Assembly (NCBI GenBank): GCA_947500055.1
Contig: CANMQO010000007.1
Span: 237,079-301,078 of the forward strand
DNA length: 64,000 nt
DNA from: an uncultured Paracoccaceae bacterium
GTDB taxonomy: Bacteria; Pseudomonadota; Alphaproteobacteria; Rhodobacterales; Rhodobacteraceae
Direction: 5' to 3'
Shown piece by piece: positions 24,147 to 33,392 of this stretch. Both the position numbers and the translations under genes were made by a program. Below the pieces are notes generated by a model, which saw nothing but the letters and a program-made list of their open reading frames with translations, did no database searches and was not told where the DNA came from. How positions within the stretch are numbered: the first letter of the stretch is position 1; each line of letters begins with the position of its first letter.

Positions 24147-25174
24147 AGCGGATCAATCTTGCGTTGCAGGGCGGGGGTGCGCATGGTGCCTTTACCTGGG
24201 GTGTGCTGAACCGTTTGCTGCAAGAGAAAGATATTGAGATTGCGGCAATTTCGGGAACATCTGCCGGTGCATTGAATGCCGCGGCACTGAAATCCGGTTG
24301 GGTCGCAGATGGGCGGCAAGGGGCGATCGACAACCTGAATTGGCTGTGGGAGCAGGTTGGCGCGATCACTGACCCTCATTTTGGGGACTGGGTTTCATCG
24401 CTAGCGCCCACGGCGCATCTGTGGGCCAAGGCGCTTGAAAATTCGCCTGCTTACCGGGCCTTCGATCTGACGACACGCATGTTTTCGCCTTATATCTACG
24501 GCCCCAGCATGCAGAACCCGCTGGCCCAGATCGTTGCCCGCTTCCACTATGATGCGGTCTGCGCCTCCGAGGGACCGGAACTGCATATCTGCGCCACGAA
24601 TGTCCGCTCGGGCAAGATACGTGTGTTTACCGGGGACGAGATCATGGCGGATGTCATCCTTGCCTCCGCCTGTCTGCCCAGCCTGTTTCAGGCAGTGGAG
24701 TTCACTGATCCCAAAACGGGTAAGATGGAGGCGTTTTGGGATGGCGGATACACGGGAAACCCGGCCCTGTTCCCTTTATTTGTCAATCACTTGCCGGATG
24801 ATGTTCTGATCGTGAATATCAACCCGCTGCATCGTGAAGACTTGCCTGTTGATAGCCAAGCGATCCAGAACCGGATCAATGAGATCAGTTTTAATAGCTC
24901 TCTCCTGCGTGAATTGCGGGCGATTGAGTTTGTAAAGCGGCTGATCAGCAAGGGCGCCATTCAGAAAGGCACGATGAAAGATGTGCTGGTGCATATGATC
25001 GCCGATGATGGTTTGATGAACGAATTGAACGTTGCCACCAAGACGATCCCGACGCCGGTTGTATTGGCGCGGCTGAAAGAAGCGGGGGAAGCCTCCGCAG
25101 ATGCGTTCCTGCAGTCCCATAAGCGGGACCTGAACAAGAAAAGCACGGTCAATCTGACGGAAATGTTCAGCTAA
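24143..25174 (+). CDS. Patatin-like phospholipase/esterase
   Basis: A 343-aa Ser-Asp dyad hydrolase. The oxyanion loop GGGAHGAF is at residues 10-17, the nucleophile Ser40 in GTSAG, and the catalytic Asp200 in WDGGYTGNP, matching the patatin family. The GTG start overlaps the bdhA stop (GTGA), so translation is coupled. This bdhA-patatin order is common in Rhodobacterales; the protein may hydrolyse lipids or intracellular polyester-derived oligomers, but its substrate is not established. No signal peptide is present. The 3' end overlaps the convergent LysE gene by eight bases. Confidence 0.9.
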   Translation: MKRINLALQGGGAHGAFTWGVLNRLLQEKDIEIAAISGTSAGALNAAALKSGWVADGRQGAIDNLNWLWEQVGAITDPHFGDWVSSLAPTAHLWAKALENSPAYRAFDLTTRMFSPYIYGPSMQNPLAQIVARFHYDAVCASEGPELHICATNVRSGKIRVFTGDEIMADVILASACLPSLFQAVEFTDPKTGKMEAFWDGGYTGNPALFPLFVNHLPDDVLIVNINPLHREDLPVDSQAIQNRINEISFNSSLLRELRAIEFVKRLISKGAIQKGTMKDVLVHMIADDGLMNELNVATKTIPTPVVLARLKEAGEASADAFLQSHKRDLNKKSTVNLTEMFS

Positions 25175-25772
25175 GCAATTTTGCCGCCAGCGCCCACATG
25201 ACCAAGCCGATGATGACATCAAGGATGCGCCATGCCCGAGCCGATTGCATGATTGGCGCCAGCAGCCGCGCGCCGTAGCCCAGGCCAAAGAAGAACACGA
25301 AGGAGGATGTCACGGCCCCGATGCCAAAGGCGGTTTTCTGCGCCGTGCCCTCGTATTGTGTCGATACCGCACCGACAAGCCCGAGGGTATCAAGATAGAC
25401 ATGCGGATTGAGCCATGTGAACGCCGCCCCGGTTGCCAGTGTGGCCCATAATCCGGCTGACTGGCCTGCAAGCTGCATGGCATATTCGCCCTTCCACGCG
25501 GCCCATAGCCGCAGCGCGCCGTAGCACAACAGGAATGCCGCACCACCCCAGGCCATGATCTGCGGCAAAAGGGGGTAAAGCGTGACGATTGCCCCAAACC
25601 CCAGCACCCCCGCTGTGATCAGAATCGCGTCGGACGCAGCGCAAAGCAGGCACAGCCAGAAAACATGCGCCCGCGCCAGCCCCTGCCGGAGCACAAAGGC
25701 ATTCTGCGCGCCTATCGCAAGGATCAGGGCAAAGGCGGTCGCGAAACCGGTTACTGCTGGTCCTGTCAGCAC
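25167..25772 (-). CDS. LysE/ArgO-family amino acid exporter
   Basis: A 201-aa inner-membrane protein with about six spans. LILAIGAQNAFVLRQGL at residues 17-33 is the diagnostic LysE/ArgO signature, and FTWLNPHVYLDTLGLVGA is the second conserved block. It exports basic amino acids such as arginine or lysine; the exact substrate is inferred. The start is a GTG three bases after the stop of the DUF502 gene, so the two are co-translated. No LysG/ArgP regulator is adjacent. Confidence 0.87.
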   Translation of the reverse strand: MLTGPAVTGFATAFALILAIGAQNAFVLRQGLARAHVFWLCLLCAASDAILITAGVLGFGAIVTLYPLLPQIMAWGGAAFLLCYGALRLWAAWKGEYAMQLAGQSAGLWATLATGAAFTWLNPHVYLDTLGLVGAVSTQYEGTAQKTAFGIGAVTSSFVFFFGLGYGARLLAPIMQSARAWRILDVIIGLVMWALAAKLLS

Positions 25773-25774
25773 CT

Positions 25775-26503
25775 TTATTCGGCAGCGTGGGGGAGTGGCG
25801 TGACGTCCTTGTCACTGGGATAGACAAGGCCTGCTGAGATCACCAGTTTGGCCGCGTCTTCCACCGTCATATCCAGCACTTTGATGTCGCTGCGTGGCAG
25901 GAACAACAAAAAGCCCGATGTGGGGTTTGGCGTTGTTGGCAAGAACACCGTCACGATAGGTTCACCATCTGACAGCTTTTCCTCGACCTCGCCCTTGGCG
26001 TTGATCGAGATAAAGGCAATCGCCCATAACCCACGGCGTGGATATTCAACCAGACAGGCCTTGTCGAACGACGTGTCGCGCTGTGAAAACACGGTTTCAG
26101 CGATTTGCTTGGCCGCGTTATAGATAGAGCGGACAACCGGCATTCGGTCCACCAACCGTTCACCGATTGAAAGGAACGACCGCCCGATGAGACCTTTGCC
26201 GATCCAGCCCACCAGAACAGTGAACAACAGAAAGATGACAACACCGATGCCGCGCACATTCACGTCGATCCAGTTTTCGGCGGTGCGCCCCAGTATCCGG
26301 TTAACCAGTTGCTCGGGATGATACGCCTCTGGCACAAAGGGCCAGACCCAACCATCAACCCAGCCGACAACTGTCCAGATCAACCAGACCGTCAGCCCAA
26401 TAGGTGCCACGATAATCAATCCGGCAAGGAAATTGCTGCGCAGCTTGGCGATCATGCCGGGGCCGCTACGGCGCTTGATTTCTTCGTTTTGCGGGTCGAT
26501 CAT
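25775..26503 (-). CDS. DUF502-family inner-membrane protein
   Basis: A 242-aa protein with two membrane spans near residues 22-50 and 85-110. FLAGLIIVAPIGLTVWLIW and RMPVVRSIYNAAKQIAETVF are the conserved blocks of the DUF502 family, and PTTPNPTSGFLLFLPRSDI is the late motif. Biochemical role is unknown; it may shape or traffic membrane proteins as the plant COV1 relatives do. The LysE gene follows immediately, in the same transcript. The N-terminus is charged (EEIKRRSGPG). Confidence 0.87.
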   Translation of the reverse strand: MIDPQNEEIKRRSGPGMIAKLRSNFLAGLIIVAPIGLTVWLIWTVVGWVDGWVWPFVPEAYHPEQLVNRILGRTAENWIDVNVRGIGVVIFLLFTVLVGWIGKGLIGRSFLSIGERLVDRMPVVRSIYNAAKQIAETVFSQRDTSFDKACLVEYPRRGLWAIAFISINAKGEVEEKLSDGEPIVTVFLPTTPNPTSGFLLFLPRSDIKVLDMTVEDAAKLVISAGLVYPSDKDVTPLPHAAE

Positions 26504-26582
26504 TCGTGCAAATCCAAGTGGTCAGACCTTTAGATAGGCGCTGGCGGTGATGACGACAAGCGCCCGACGTTGTTTGACAGAC

Positions 26583-27488
26583 CTAGTCGGCCATGGCGAT
26601 CGCGATTTCGGCCGCCAGCTTTGCGTTGTTGCGCACCAGCGCGATATTCGCCTCCAGCGATCGCCCATCGGTCAGTTCAAAAATCCGGCCCAGCAGGAAC
26701 GGTGTGACCGCTTTGGCGCTGATTTTCTGTGCCTCGGCCTCGGCCAGTGCCTTGGCGATAATTGGCGCCAGCGTGGCCGCAGGGATTTCGGCATCATGCG
26801 GGATCGGGTTTGTGATCAGTTGCCCCCCCCTGAGACCCATCGCACTGCGCATCTTTTGCGCAGATGCAATCTCTGCTGCCGTGTCCATCCGCAAAGGGGC
26901 TGCCATATCGGATGTTGCTGACCAAAAGGCGGGGATAACGTCTTGCCCGACAGCAATAACAGGCACGCCAAGTGTTTCGAGCACTTCAAAAGTCTTTGGC
27001 AGATCAAGGATTGCCTTGGCCCCGGCCGCGACAACAGTGACCGGCGTTTGTGCCAGTTCATGCAGGTCAGCCGAGATATCAAAAGACTGATCCGCCCCTT
27101 GATGTACCCCGCCAATGCCACCGGTGGCAAAGACATGTATGCCCGCAAGATGTGCCGCGATCATCGTGGCGGCAACCGTTGTGGCCCCGCTTTTGCCAGC
27201 TGCGATGCAGGCAGCGATATCCGCGCGGGACAGTTTGGCCACGTCTTCGGCCTGTCCCAATGCGTCAAGCTCGCCCGGTTCCAACCCGATATGCAGCCGT
27301 CCGTTCATGACGGCGATTGTTGCGGGGGTTGCCCCGTTGGCCTTGATGTCATCCTCGACCAGACGCGCGGTTTCCACGTTCTGCGGGAATGGCATGCCGT
27401 GCGTGATAATGGTGCTTTCCAGTGCCACGATGGCGGTGCCATCGGCGCGCGCCTTGGTCACTTCGCTGGAATAGGTGATCGGGATCAT
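26583..27488 (-). CDS. psuG: Pseudouridine-5'-phosphate glycosidase
   Basis: A 301-aa enzyme that cleaves the C-C glycosidic bond of pseudouridine 5'-phosphate to uracil and ribose 5-phosphate, usually with Mn2+. Glu24 in VALESTIITHGMPFPQN, Lys99 in GKSGATTVAATM and Lys158 in AAGAKAILDLPKTFE correspond to the known active-site residues of E. coli PsuG. Length is normal. It starts in an ATGA overlap with the upstream kinase gene, so the two steps of pseudouridine breakdown are coupled. Confidence 0.95.
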   Translation of the reverse strand: MIPITYSSEVTKARADGTAIVALESTIITHGMPFPQNVETARLVEDDIKANGATPATIAVMNGRLHIGLEPGELDALGQAEDVAKLSRADIAACIAAGKSGATTVAATMIAAHLAGIHVFATGGIGGVHQGADQSFDISADLHELAQTPVTVVAAGAKAILDLPKTFEVLETLGVPVIAVGQDVIPAFWSATSDMAAPLRMDTAAEIASAQKMRSAMGLRGGQLITNPIPHDAEIPAATLAPIIAKALAEAEAQKISAKAVTPFLLGRIFELTDGRSLEANIALVRNNAKLAAEIAIAMAD

Positions 27489-28378
27489 AAGGGGGTTTCT
27501 CCGGAAACATATGTGGCTGCGGCATTAAGCGCGCGTTCGAGGGCTGCGGCGCGTTCCATACCCTGCGCCTCGGACGCGATATGGGCGGCCATGAATGTAT
27601 CGCCTGCACCGGTCACACGGGTGACCATCACGGCTGGCGGGGCTTGCGTGATGATGTCACCTGCCACCCCTTCGGAGGCAGAGTTGCCACCATCCGTGAC
27701 CAGCACGCGATGTGCGCCGCGCGCAAGCAGGGCAGCAGCACCCGTCGCTGAATCGTCGAATTTTGACTGACAGATCAATCCGGCCTCTTCGAGGTTCACA
27801 TAAAGCGTCGCTGATGGATGCCCGATGAGTGCCAAGAGCCGCTCTGCCTTGCCCGGCGAGGCGGGGGCGACGCGCAGGTCAGCATTGGTGAATAACGGCG
27901 AGCTTGCGATGCTTTGCAAAAGCGCCTCTGTCAGATTGCCATCAAGTGCCACGGGCCCGGCAAAAGGGGCCTCTGTTGATCCAAGCCGACCATCGGCCAT
28001 GGCGTTCAGAATCTTGTCGCCCGCCGCCTCAAGCGAATGGGCGTCGGCGATGGCCGCGATGAGCCCATTCGCGCCCTCGATCGCCATATAGACATCGGTC
28101 GGCAGGTCATCGGAGCGGTAAATATGATCGCAGATCATCCCCATGCGCTGTGCTTCGGCCAGCAATTCCTCGCCTTCGGGATCGCGACCGATAGTGGTCA
28201 GCAAGGCAGGGGTCATACCAAAGCGGCGCAGGGTCATGGCGATATTCATCGCCACACCACCGGGCAATCGCGTAATGCGCCCCGGAACGTCAGAGCCCAC
28301 ACGCATATGGTTGGCGGCGCGCCCGATCACGTCCCAAAGGACAGAACCGATACACAGGATGTCGGGTGTTTTTGTCAT
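27485..28378 (-). CDS. psuK: PfkB-family kinase, probable pseudouridine kinase
   Basis: A 297-aa ribokinase-like enzyme. CIGSVLWDVIGRAANHM and RLPGGVAMNIAMTLRRFGM are the N-terminal PfkB signature. GAGDTFMAAHIAS near residue 257 is the second signature with the catalytic Asp. It phosphorylates pseudouridine to the 5'-phosphate used by PsuG; the specificity is inferred from the overlap with psuG, since PfkB kinases cannot be told apart by motif alone. No nucleoside transporter is adjacent. Confidence 0.88.
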   Translation of the reverse strand: MTKTPDILCIGSVLWDVIGRAANHMRVGSDVPGRITRLPGGVAMNIAMTLRRFGMTPALLTTIGRDPEGEELLAEAQRMGMICDHIYRSDDLPTDVYMAIEGANGLIAAIADAHSLEAAGDKILNAMADGRLGSTEAPFAGPVALDGNLTEALLQSIASSPLFTNADLRVAPASPGKAERLLALIGHPSATLYVNLEEAGLICQSKFDDSATGAAALLARGAHRVLVTDGGNSASEGVAGDIITQAPPAVMVTRVTGAGDTFMAAHIASEAQGMERAAALERALNAAATYVSGETPL

Positions 28379-28414
28379 AGCCGCCTTGTGACCCAGCAGG
28401 TGATCAAGGGCAAG

Positions 28415-29215
28415 TCAGTCCGGGACCGCAAATGTCAGGTTCGCCCAAAGTGTTTGCCACACCGCCCCGGTTTCTGCAGCCAATGCTTCACTTGGTTCGC
28501 GCAGAACAACAGCATCCACCATATAGCTATGGCCAGGTTTGACAGGGAATATTCCGATGCCATTTTCGTCCGTCCGGTAAAGTGTGATGGTGACGTTCTC
28601 ATCGGGGGCCTTTTCAAACACCTCGATCTGTTCATTGCCGCGCAGTTCATTGCGGTAATGCAGTTGGACCCGCATTCCGTCCGAAAGATCATCCGTATAG
28701 GGGTTGGTCAACGCGACAAGCTCCGTCTCCAGCCCGATACGCCTGTCGCTTCCCACCGCGTCGCTGACGCCGATCAGTGACTTGGAATAGCGCCCGTAAA
28801 CTTCGTCAAAGTCACCCTCTGGCAATCCACGCGCATCATGCAAAGGGCGAATATCGCCGAGATCCTTGTGATCGACGAATTTCTGGAATTTTTCCCAGTT
28901 TGCATAGTTCAGTGTGGCGACCCGCGCCTGATAGGCGATGATATTCAGACCCTCGGCGAGGGGTGCCTGATTGAGGGCCGGTTTGTCACCGGGGCGCCCA
29001 TCGACCCGTTTTGCGGTCTCACCCGCAAAGACCACGAAGTTTTCGATGTTTCGCGGCAAGAAGGACAAAATGACCCCTTCAAATTCCTCCCCGTTGACAA
29101 TATTCGCTTCGAGACGTTGGTCGGCCCCGATCTGGTAGGCCAGTGGCTCGATCCAAAGTTCGTGCGCCGCAACAGGTGTGGTGACGATAGCAAGAATGAG
29201 GGCAAGAATGCGCAT
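28415..29215 (-). CDS. DUF4198-type periplasmic protein, possible metal-uptake partner
   Basis: A 266-aa exported protein with a signal peptide MRILALILAIVTTPVAA followed by HELWIEPLAYQIG; the exposed N-terminal His and HELW phrase are typical of DUF4198/NikM-like proteins, which accompany nickel or cobalt transporters. Two beta-rich domains are suggested, the second near residues 165-255. The ATG was chosen for AAAGGGA eight bases upstream and the signal peptide. Its 5' end overlaps that of a HupE/UreJ gene on the other strand, a family also tied to nickel/cobalt, so a joint role in metal uptake is inferred. Confidence 0.78.
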   Translation of the reverse strand: MRILALILAIVTTPVAAHELWIEPLAYQIGADQRLEANIVNGEEFEGVILSFLPRNIENFVVFAGETAKRVDGRPGDKPALNQAPLAEGLNIIAYQARVATLNYANWEKFQKFVDHKDLGDIRPLHDARGLPEGDFDEVYGRYSKSLIGVSDAVGSDRRIGLETELVALTNPYTDDLSDGMRVQLHYRNELRGNEQIEVFEKAPDENVTITLYRTDENGIGIFPVKPGHSYMVDAVVLREPSEALAAETGAVWQTLWANLTFAVPD

Positions 29216-30554
29216 TAATTTATCCCTTTTGACTTCTCCTAGGGTGTCTTTCCTTTGGGTATTGTCAAGCGCCGTCGTCGTGTGGTTCACGACATTGGCA
29301 AGTGCCTTTGCCCACGAAGTTCTGCCATCGATCACTGACATGATAGAGGTCGACGGTCGCCTGGTGTTCGAGATGGAAGCGAACCTTGAGAGCTTCGTCG
29401 CCGGCATCGATCTGACCGCCACCGAAGACACCAATGAAGCGCCAGAGGCTGAAACTTATGACGCCTTGCGCGCGTTGTCCTCAGATGCGATGGAAGAACG
29501 GTTTCGCGGTTTTTGGCCACAAATGGCGTCATCGATCACGCTGAATGCGGATGGTGTCGCGCTGTTGCCCGAATTGCAGGAGGTGACCGTTGGACCCATT
29601 GGCAACGTTGAACTGGTCCGCCCGTCAAAGATTGTCTTCTCGGCCGAATTGCCGGAAAACGCGCAGACCGTGCAGTTTGGCTGGAACGCCGCGTTTGGTG
29701 TTCTGGTGATCCGGCAGATGGGCGTTGATGCCCCTTATGATGGCTATCTGGAAGCAGGCGCGGTCAGCGACCCCATTCAGTTGGCAGGCGGCGATCAGGC
29801 GACAGGTTGGCAGAGTTTCCTGCGTTATATTCCTGTCGGGTTTGATCACATCGTGCCAAAGGGACTTGACCATATCCTGTTTGTACTTGGCCTTTTCTTT
29901 CTGGCCGCGCGGATGCGCCCGCTTTTGGTGCAGGTATCGTTGTTTACGCTGGCTCATACGATCACGCTGGCGCTCGCAGCACTGGGCTATGTCAGCATTC
30001 CGGGCAGCATCGTGGAACCGCTGATCGCGGCCTCCATTGTTTTTGTCGCGGTTGAAAATATCTGGGCCAGGGGGATCAGCCGCTGGCGACCATTTGTTAT
30101 TTTTGGCTTTGGGTTGCTGCATGGATTGGGATTTGCATCGGTCTTGGGCGAATTCGGCTTGCCACAAGGCACGTTTGTCCCGGCATTGATCGGGTTCAAC
30201 GTGGGTGTCGAAGTTGGGCAGCTTGCCGTGATTGCGGTGATGTTCCTTTGTGTCTGGCAGGCCTTGCGCGTCGATCGAGGAGCAAACGAAGCGGGGCAGG
30301 GGTTCGCCCTTTACGGTGTGTTGCTGGTGATTGCGCTTGCATTGGCAGCGTTGAACCCTGCAGGCCTTGCAACCGTGCTGGAAAACCCGGTCTGGCTGTT
30401 TGCGGCGCCCTTGGCTGCGGTGTTTGTCCTTTGCGCGGCATCCATCCAGTTCCGCGACCATTTGGACGCTTACCGGCGCATCGTCGCAATCCCCTGTTCC
30501 ATCGCGATTGCCTTTGTCGGAGCCTATTGGTTCGTCGAACGGGTCTTTTTATAA
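29208..30554 (+). CDS. HupE/UreJ-family membrane protein
   Basis: About 448 aa. A signal peptide (WVLSSAVVVWFTTLASAFA) precedes a periplasmic beta-rich domain to about residue 205, then seven or so spans. GFDHIVPKGLDHILFVLGLF and LFTLAHTITLALA hold the conserved His/Asp residues of HupE/UreJ, and GFGLLHGLGFASVL another. Relatives carry nickel or cobalt. The chosen ATG has GAGGG five bases upstream, but a GTG at 29244 would still keep the signal peptide. Whichever is used, its promoter must lie within, or within about 30 bases of, the divergent DUF4198 gene. Confidence 0.82.
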   Translation: MRINLSLLTSPRVSFLWVLSSAVVVWFTTLASAFAHEVLPSITDMIEVDGRLVFEMEANLESFVAGIDLTATEDTNEAPEAETYDALRALSSDAMEERFRGFWPQMASSITLNADGVALLPELQEVTVGPIGNVELVRPSKIVFSAELPENAQTVQFGWNAAFGVLVIRQMGVDAPYDGYLEAGAVSDPIQLAGGDQATGWQSFLRYIPVGFDHIVPKGLDHILFVLGLFFLAARMRPLLVQVSLFTLAHTITLALAALGYVSIPGSIVEPLIAASIVFVAVENIWARGISRWRPFVIFGFGLLHGLGFASVLGEFGLPQGTFVPALIGFNVGVEVGQLAVIAVMFLCVWQALRVDRGANEAGQGFALYGVLLVIALALAALNPAGLATVLENPVWLFAAPLAAVFVLCAASIQFRDHLDAYRRIVAIPCSIAIAFVGAYWFVERVFL

Positions 30555-30570
30555 ACCAGCGCTGGTTTTG
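30553..30570 (+). terminator. Possible weak terminator after the HupE gene
   Basis: AAACCAGCGCTGGTTT is a perfect 16-base palindrome overlapping the HupE stop codon and followed by TTG. The stem is short and the T-run poor, so read-through is likely. Confidence 0.3.
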
Positions 30571-30718
30571 GTTGCAAAGCCTGCGAACCGACGCTAAGAG
30601 GCGCTCACTTAATCCCGCAGGCGGGGGCGGGTCGGTTGGGGAGACATCCCAGACGATCCACCGGTTGGCCAAATGGCTGATCCCCCGCTGAGGCTTGAAA
30701 CCGGAAAAGGAAAACGAC

Positions 30719-31513
30719 ATGGCTCTTCCCGAGTTCTCCATGCGTCAGTTGCTTGAAGCAGGCGTACACTTTGGTCACCAGACAGCGCGCTGGAACCCAA
30801 AGATGCAATCTTACATCTACGGCAGCCGCAACGGCATCCACATCATGGACCTGACACAGACGGTTCCAATGCTGGACCAGGCCCTGCAGGTCATCCGTGA
30901 CACTGTCGCCAAGGGCGGTCGCGTTCTGTTCGTTGGCACCAAGCGTCAGGCGCAAAAGCCGATTCTTGAAGCTGCCGAGAAATCTGCCCAATTCTACATG
31001 AACCACCGCTGGCTGGGCGGCACGCTGACCAACTGGCAGACTGTCTCGCAATCCATCAACCGCCTGAAAGCGATTGATGAGGCGGCCGCCAACGGTTTCG
31101 CCGGTCTGACCAAGAAAGAGCGTCTTGGCATGGAGCGTGAGCAGGGCAAACTGGAAGCGTCTTTGGGCGGTATCCGTGAAATGGGCGGCACGCCTGATCT
31201 GCTGTTCGTCATCGACGTGAACAAAGAAGATCTGGCCATCGCAGAAGCCAAGAAGCTGGGCATCCCGGTTGTGGCCGTGGTTGACACCAACTGCTCACCA
31301 GAGGGTGTTGATTATGTCATCCCCGGCAACGATGACGCGGCCCGCGCCATCGCGCTTTATACCGATCTGGCGGCCCGTGCGGCCCTTGACGGTATGACCG
31401 CGCAGCTGGGTGCCGCTGGCGTTGACATGGGTGCGATGGAAGAGCTGGCCGAGGAAGTTGTGGCAGAAGAAGCCGCCGCCGCCGCGCCTGCCGAAGAAGC
31501 ACCCGCTTCCTAA
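30719..31513 (+). CDS. rpsB: 30S ribosomal protein S2
   Basis: A 264-aa S2 protein, bound late to the 30S head-platform junction. [20 protein letters not shown] and [19 protein letters not shown] are unmistakable, as are [10 protein letters not shown] and [20 protein letters not shown]. The C-terminal tail is acidic and Ala-rich, as is common in this group. The ATG with AAAGG upstream was chosen; an ATG-like extension would begin in the leader. It is followed 75 bases later by tsf, the standard rpsB-tsf operon. The 160-base leader upstream is GC-rich and may fold, but I could not identify a defined leader motif. Confidence 0.98.
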   Translation: MALPEFSMRQLLEAGVHFGHQTARWNPKMQSYIYGSRNGIHIMDLTQTVPMLDQALQVIRDTVAKGGRVLFVGTKRQAQKPILEAAEKSAQFYMNHRWLGGTLTNWQTVSQSINRLKAIDEAAANGFAGLTKKERLGMEREQGKLEASLGGIREMGGTPDLLFVIDVNKEDLAIAEAKKLGIPVVAVVDTNCSPEGVDYVIPGNDDAARAIALYTDLAARAALDGMTAQLGAAGVDMGAMEELAEEVVAEEAAAAAPAEEAPAS

Positions 31514-31588
31514 GCTGTCACGAAATCAGTCGGGCAGGGGGCGTGTCCCCCGCCCGCAGACATTCCACTACCTCCAAGGAGAAGTAAT

Positions 31589-32461
31589 ATGGCAATCACC
31601 GCTGCAATGGTGAAAGAGCTGCGCGACAGCACAGGCGCCGGCATGATGGACGCCAAGAAGGCACTGACAGAAAGCGAAGGCGATATGGACGCCGCCGTTG
31701 ACTGGCTGCGCACAAAGGGTCTTGCAAAGGCCGCCAAGAAATCCGGCCGCACGGCTGCCGAAGGTCTGGTCGCGGTTGCCGTCAAAGACGGCAAGGGTGT
31801 TGCGGTTGAAGTGAACTCTGAAACCGACTTCGTCGCCAAGAACGCTGATTTCCAGAAGATGGTTTCCGGTATCGCTGACGTTGCGCTGGGTGTGTCTGAC
31901 GTTGACGCGCTGAAAGCGGCTGACATGGGTGGCAAGACGGTTGAGCAGACGGTGACTGACGCAGTTGCAGTTATCGGTGAAAACATGTCTGTGCGCCGTA
32001 TGGCATCACTGGAAGGCGATAGTGTTGTAACTTACGTCCACAACGCGGCTACCGACGGCATGGGTGCCATTGGTGTTCTTGTTGCGCTGAAAGGTGACAA
32101 TGCTGCATTCGGCCGTCAGGTTGCCATGCACGTCGCCGCCGCCAACCCTGCGTCCTTGTCAGAGGCGGATCTGGATCCGGCTGTTGTCGAAAAAGAAAAG
32201 CAGGTTCAGATGGAAATCGCCCGTGAGAGCGGCAAACCGGAAGCTGTGATCGAGAAGATGATCGTGGGCCGGATGAAGAAATATATGGCCGAGGTCACAT
32301 TGCTGAACCAGCAATTCGTTGTGAACCCCGACTTGACAGTTGCCAAGGCCGCCGAAGAAGCTGGCGTTGAAGTTGCTGGTTTCGTGCGCTTGGCCGTTGG
32401 CGAAGGCATCGAAAAAGTCGAAGAAGATTTCGCCGCCGAGGTAGCAAAACTGAACGGTTAA
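31589..32461 (+). CDS. tsf: Translation elongation factor Ts
   Basis: A 290-aa guanine-nucleotide exchange factor for EF-Tu. [20 protein letters not shown] at the N-terminus is the UBA-like module, and [16 protein letters not shown] is the signature that contacts the EF-Tu G domain. The core has two subdomains as usual. An AGGAG ribosome site stands six bases before the ATG. A strong terminator lies 22 bases after the stop and closes the rpsB-tsf operon. Confidence 0.98.
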   Translation: MAITAAMVKELRDSTGAGMMDAKKALTESEGDMDAAVDWLRTKGLAKAAKKSGRTAAEGLVAVAVKDGKGVAVEVNSETDFVAKNADFQKMVSGIADVALGVSDVDALKAADMGGKTVEQTVTDAVAVIGENMSVRRMASLEGDSVVTYVHNAATDGMGAIGVLVALKGDNAAFGRQVAMHVAAANPASLSEADLDPAVVEKEKQVQMEIARESGKPEAVIEKMIVGRMKKYMAEVTLLNQQFVVNPDLTVAKAAEEAGVEVAGFVRLAVGEGIEKVEEDFAAEVAKLNG

Positions 32462-32483
32462 GCAACCTTCAATACAATGTTTG

Positions 32484-32517
32484 AAAAGCCCACCGGTTCT
32501 GCCAGTGGGCTTTTTTT
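32484..32517. terminator. Bidirectional terminator between tsf and the EF-hand gene
   Basis: AAAAGCCCAC pairs with GTGGGCTTTT around an 11-base loop and is followed by T on the plus strand; the A-run on the other side gives T on the minus strand, so it can serve both convergent genes. Confidence 0.88.
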
Positions 32518-32518
32518 G

Positions 32519-33325
32519 TTAGTTGTTCGCAAGATATTCTGACATGGTGATGTGCCCGTCCAGATTGGCGTCCAGACCGGCAAAGACAATGCGTTGCTCG
32601 GCAGGGCCAAATGGCTCTTCCTCGATTGCTGCGCGCAGTTCGGCGTCTTGTGCTACCAGTTCTTCTGCACAGTCCGTCGGAACATCAAATTCCGCCAGCT
32701 CGGCGACTGTCAGTGGCTCGTCTGCCAATTCATCCATGCTGAGCAAACCGTCGCCATTAGCGTCCGTTTCGAGAAATTCCATGGTCAGTTGCGCTTCAGT
32801 GGCGACCCTCACTTCGGCGAAGGAAACTGTGCCATTGCCGTCCAGATCATACGCAGCAAAGAGGGCAGCATCAGTCGCCTCTTCATCGTCCTCATGCTCA
32901 AAAACACCTTCGCAGGCCGCAGGCAGTGCGAACATGTCAGGGTCTTGCATTTGCCCGCTGTCCCAACCTCCCATTACGTCGTTGAATTCCTGTGGAGTGA
33001 CGGCCCCATCGCCGTTGGTGTCAAATTCGGCAAAGGTCATCCGCGCGGTCGCCCCGGCTGAAACGGGTGAGGTTTCCGCCAGAAGCGACAGGCTCGCGAT
33101 GCCCAATACCACCACACTTGCGGCGGCAATGCGGGTGAATGTTGATTTCGTCATGATTGATCCTTCTCCAATGGTTATGGCCTGAGGATCGCCGCTGACT
33201 TCGCGTTCAACCAAGGATCTAACAATCTGGCTCATCGGTGCACCGCGGGACCTGCTGACATCGCTCAGCGCGTCCTTCAGCTCAGGTGACAGGCGCAGTT
33301 CGAGGGATTCTGTTTTCTTGGTCAT
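32519..33325 (-). CDS. Ribbon-helix-helix plus membrane segment plus four EF-hands
   Basis: One 268-aa reading frame joins parts not normally found together. Residues 8-45 (LELRLSPELKDALSDVSRSR; SQIVRSLVEREV) look like a CopG/Arc-type ribbon-helix-helix. Residues 65-86 are hydrophobic (AAASVVVLGIASLSLLA). Four calcium loops begin at Asp102 (DTNGDGAVTPQE), Asp160 (DLDGNGTVSFAE), Asp188 (DANGDGLLSMDE) and Asp252 (DANLDGHITMSE). Two starts have good ribosome sites: the ATG at 33325 (AAGGA) and an internal ATG at 33154 (GGAGAAGGAT), where a signal peptide begins. The long form would be membrane-tethered with DNA-binding inside and calcium-binding outside; the short form a secreted EF-hand protein. 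The long form is annotated; which is made is unknown. Confidence 0.7.
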   Translation of the reverse strand: MTKKTESLELRLSPELKDALSDVSRSRGAPMSQIVRSLVEREVSGDPQAITIGEGSIMTKSTFTRIAAASVVVLGIASLSLLAETSPVSAGATARMTFAEFDTNGDGAVTPQEFNDVMGGWDSGQMQDPDMFALPAACEGVFEHEDDEEATDAALFAAYDLDGNGTVSFAEVRVATEAQLTMEFLETDANGDGLLSMDELADEPLTVAELAEFDVPTDCAEELVAQDAELRAAIEEEPFGPAEQRIVFAGLDANLDGHITMSEYLANN

Positions 33326-33392
33326 CGTGCTTGTCCTTCGGGATCCTCTGGCATTGAAAAAGGGGGGTCATGCCCCCGCATTCAACCAAATC

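Noticed and set aside
30570..30718. Possible ribosomal leader structure upstream of rpsB
   Set aside because: GC-rich repeats are present, but no recognisable motif or clear alternative stems could be supported by eye.
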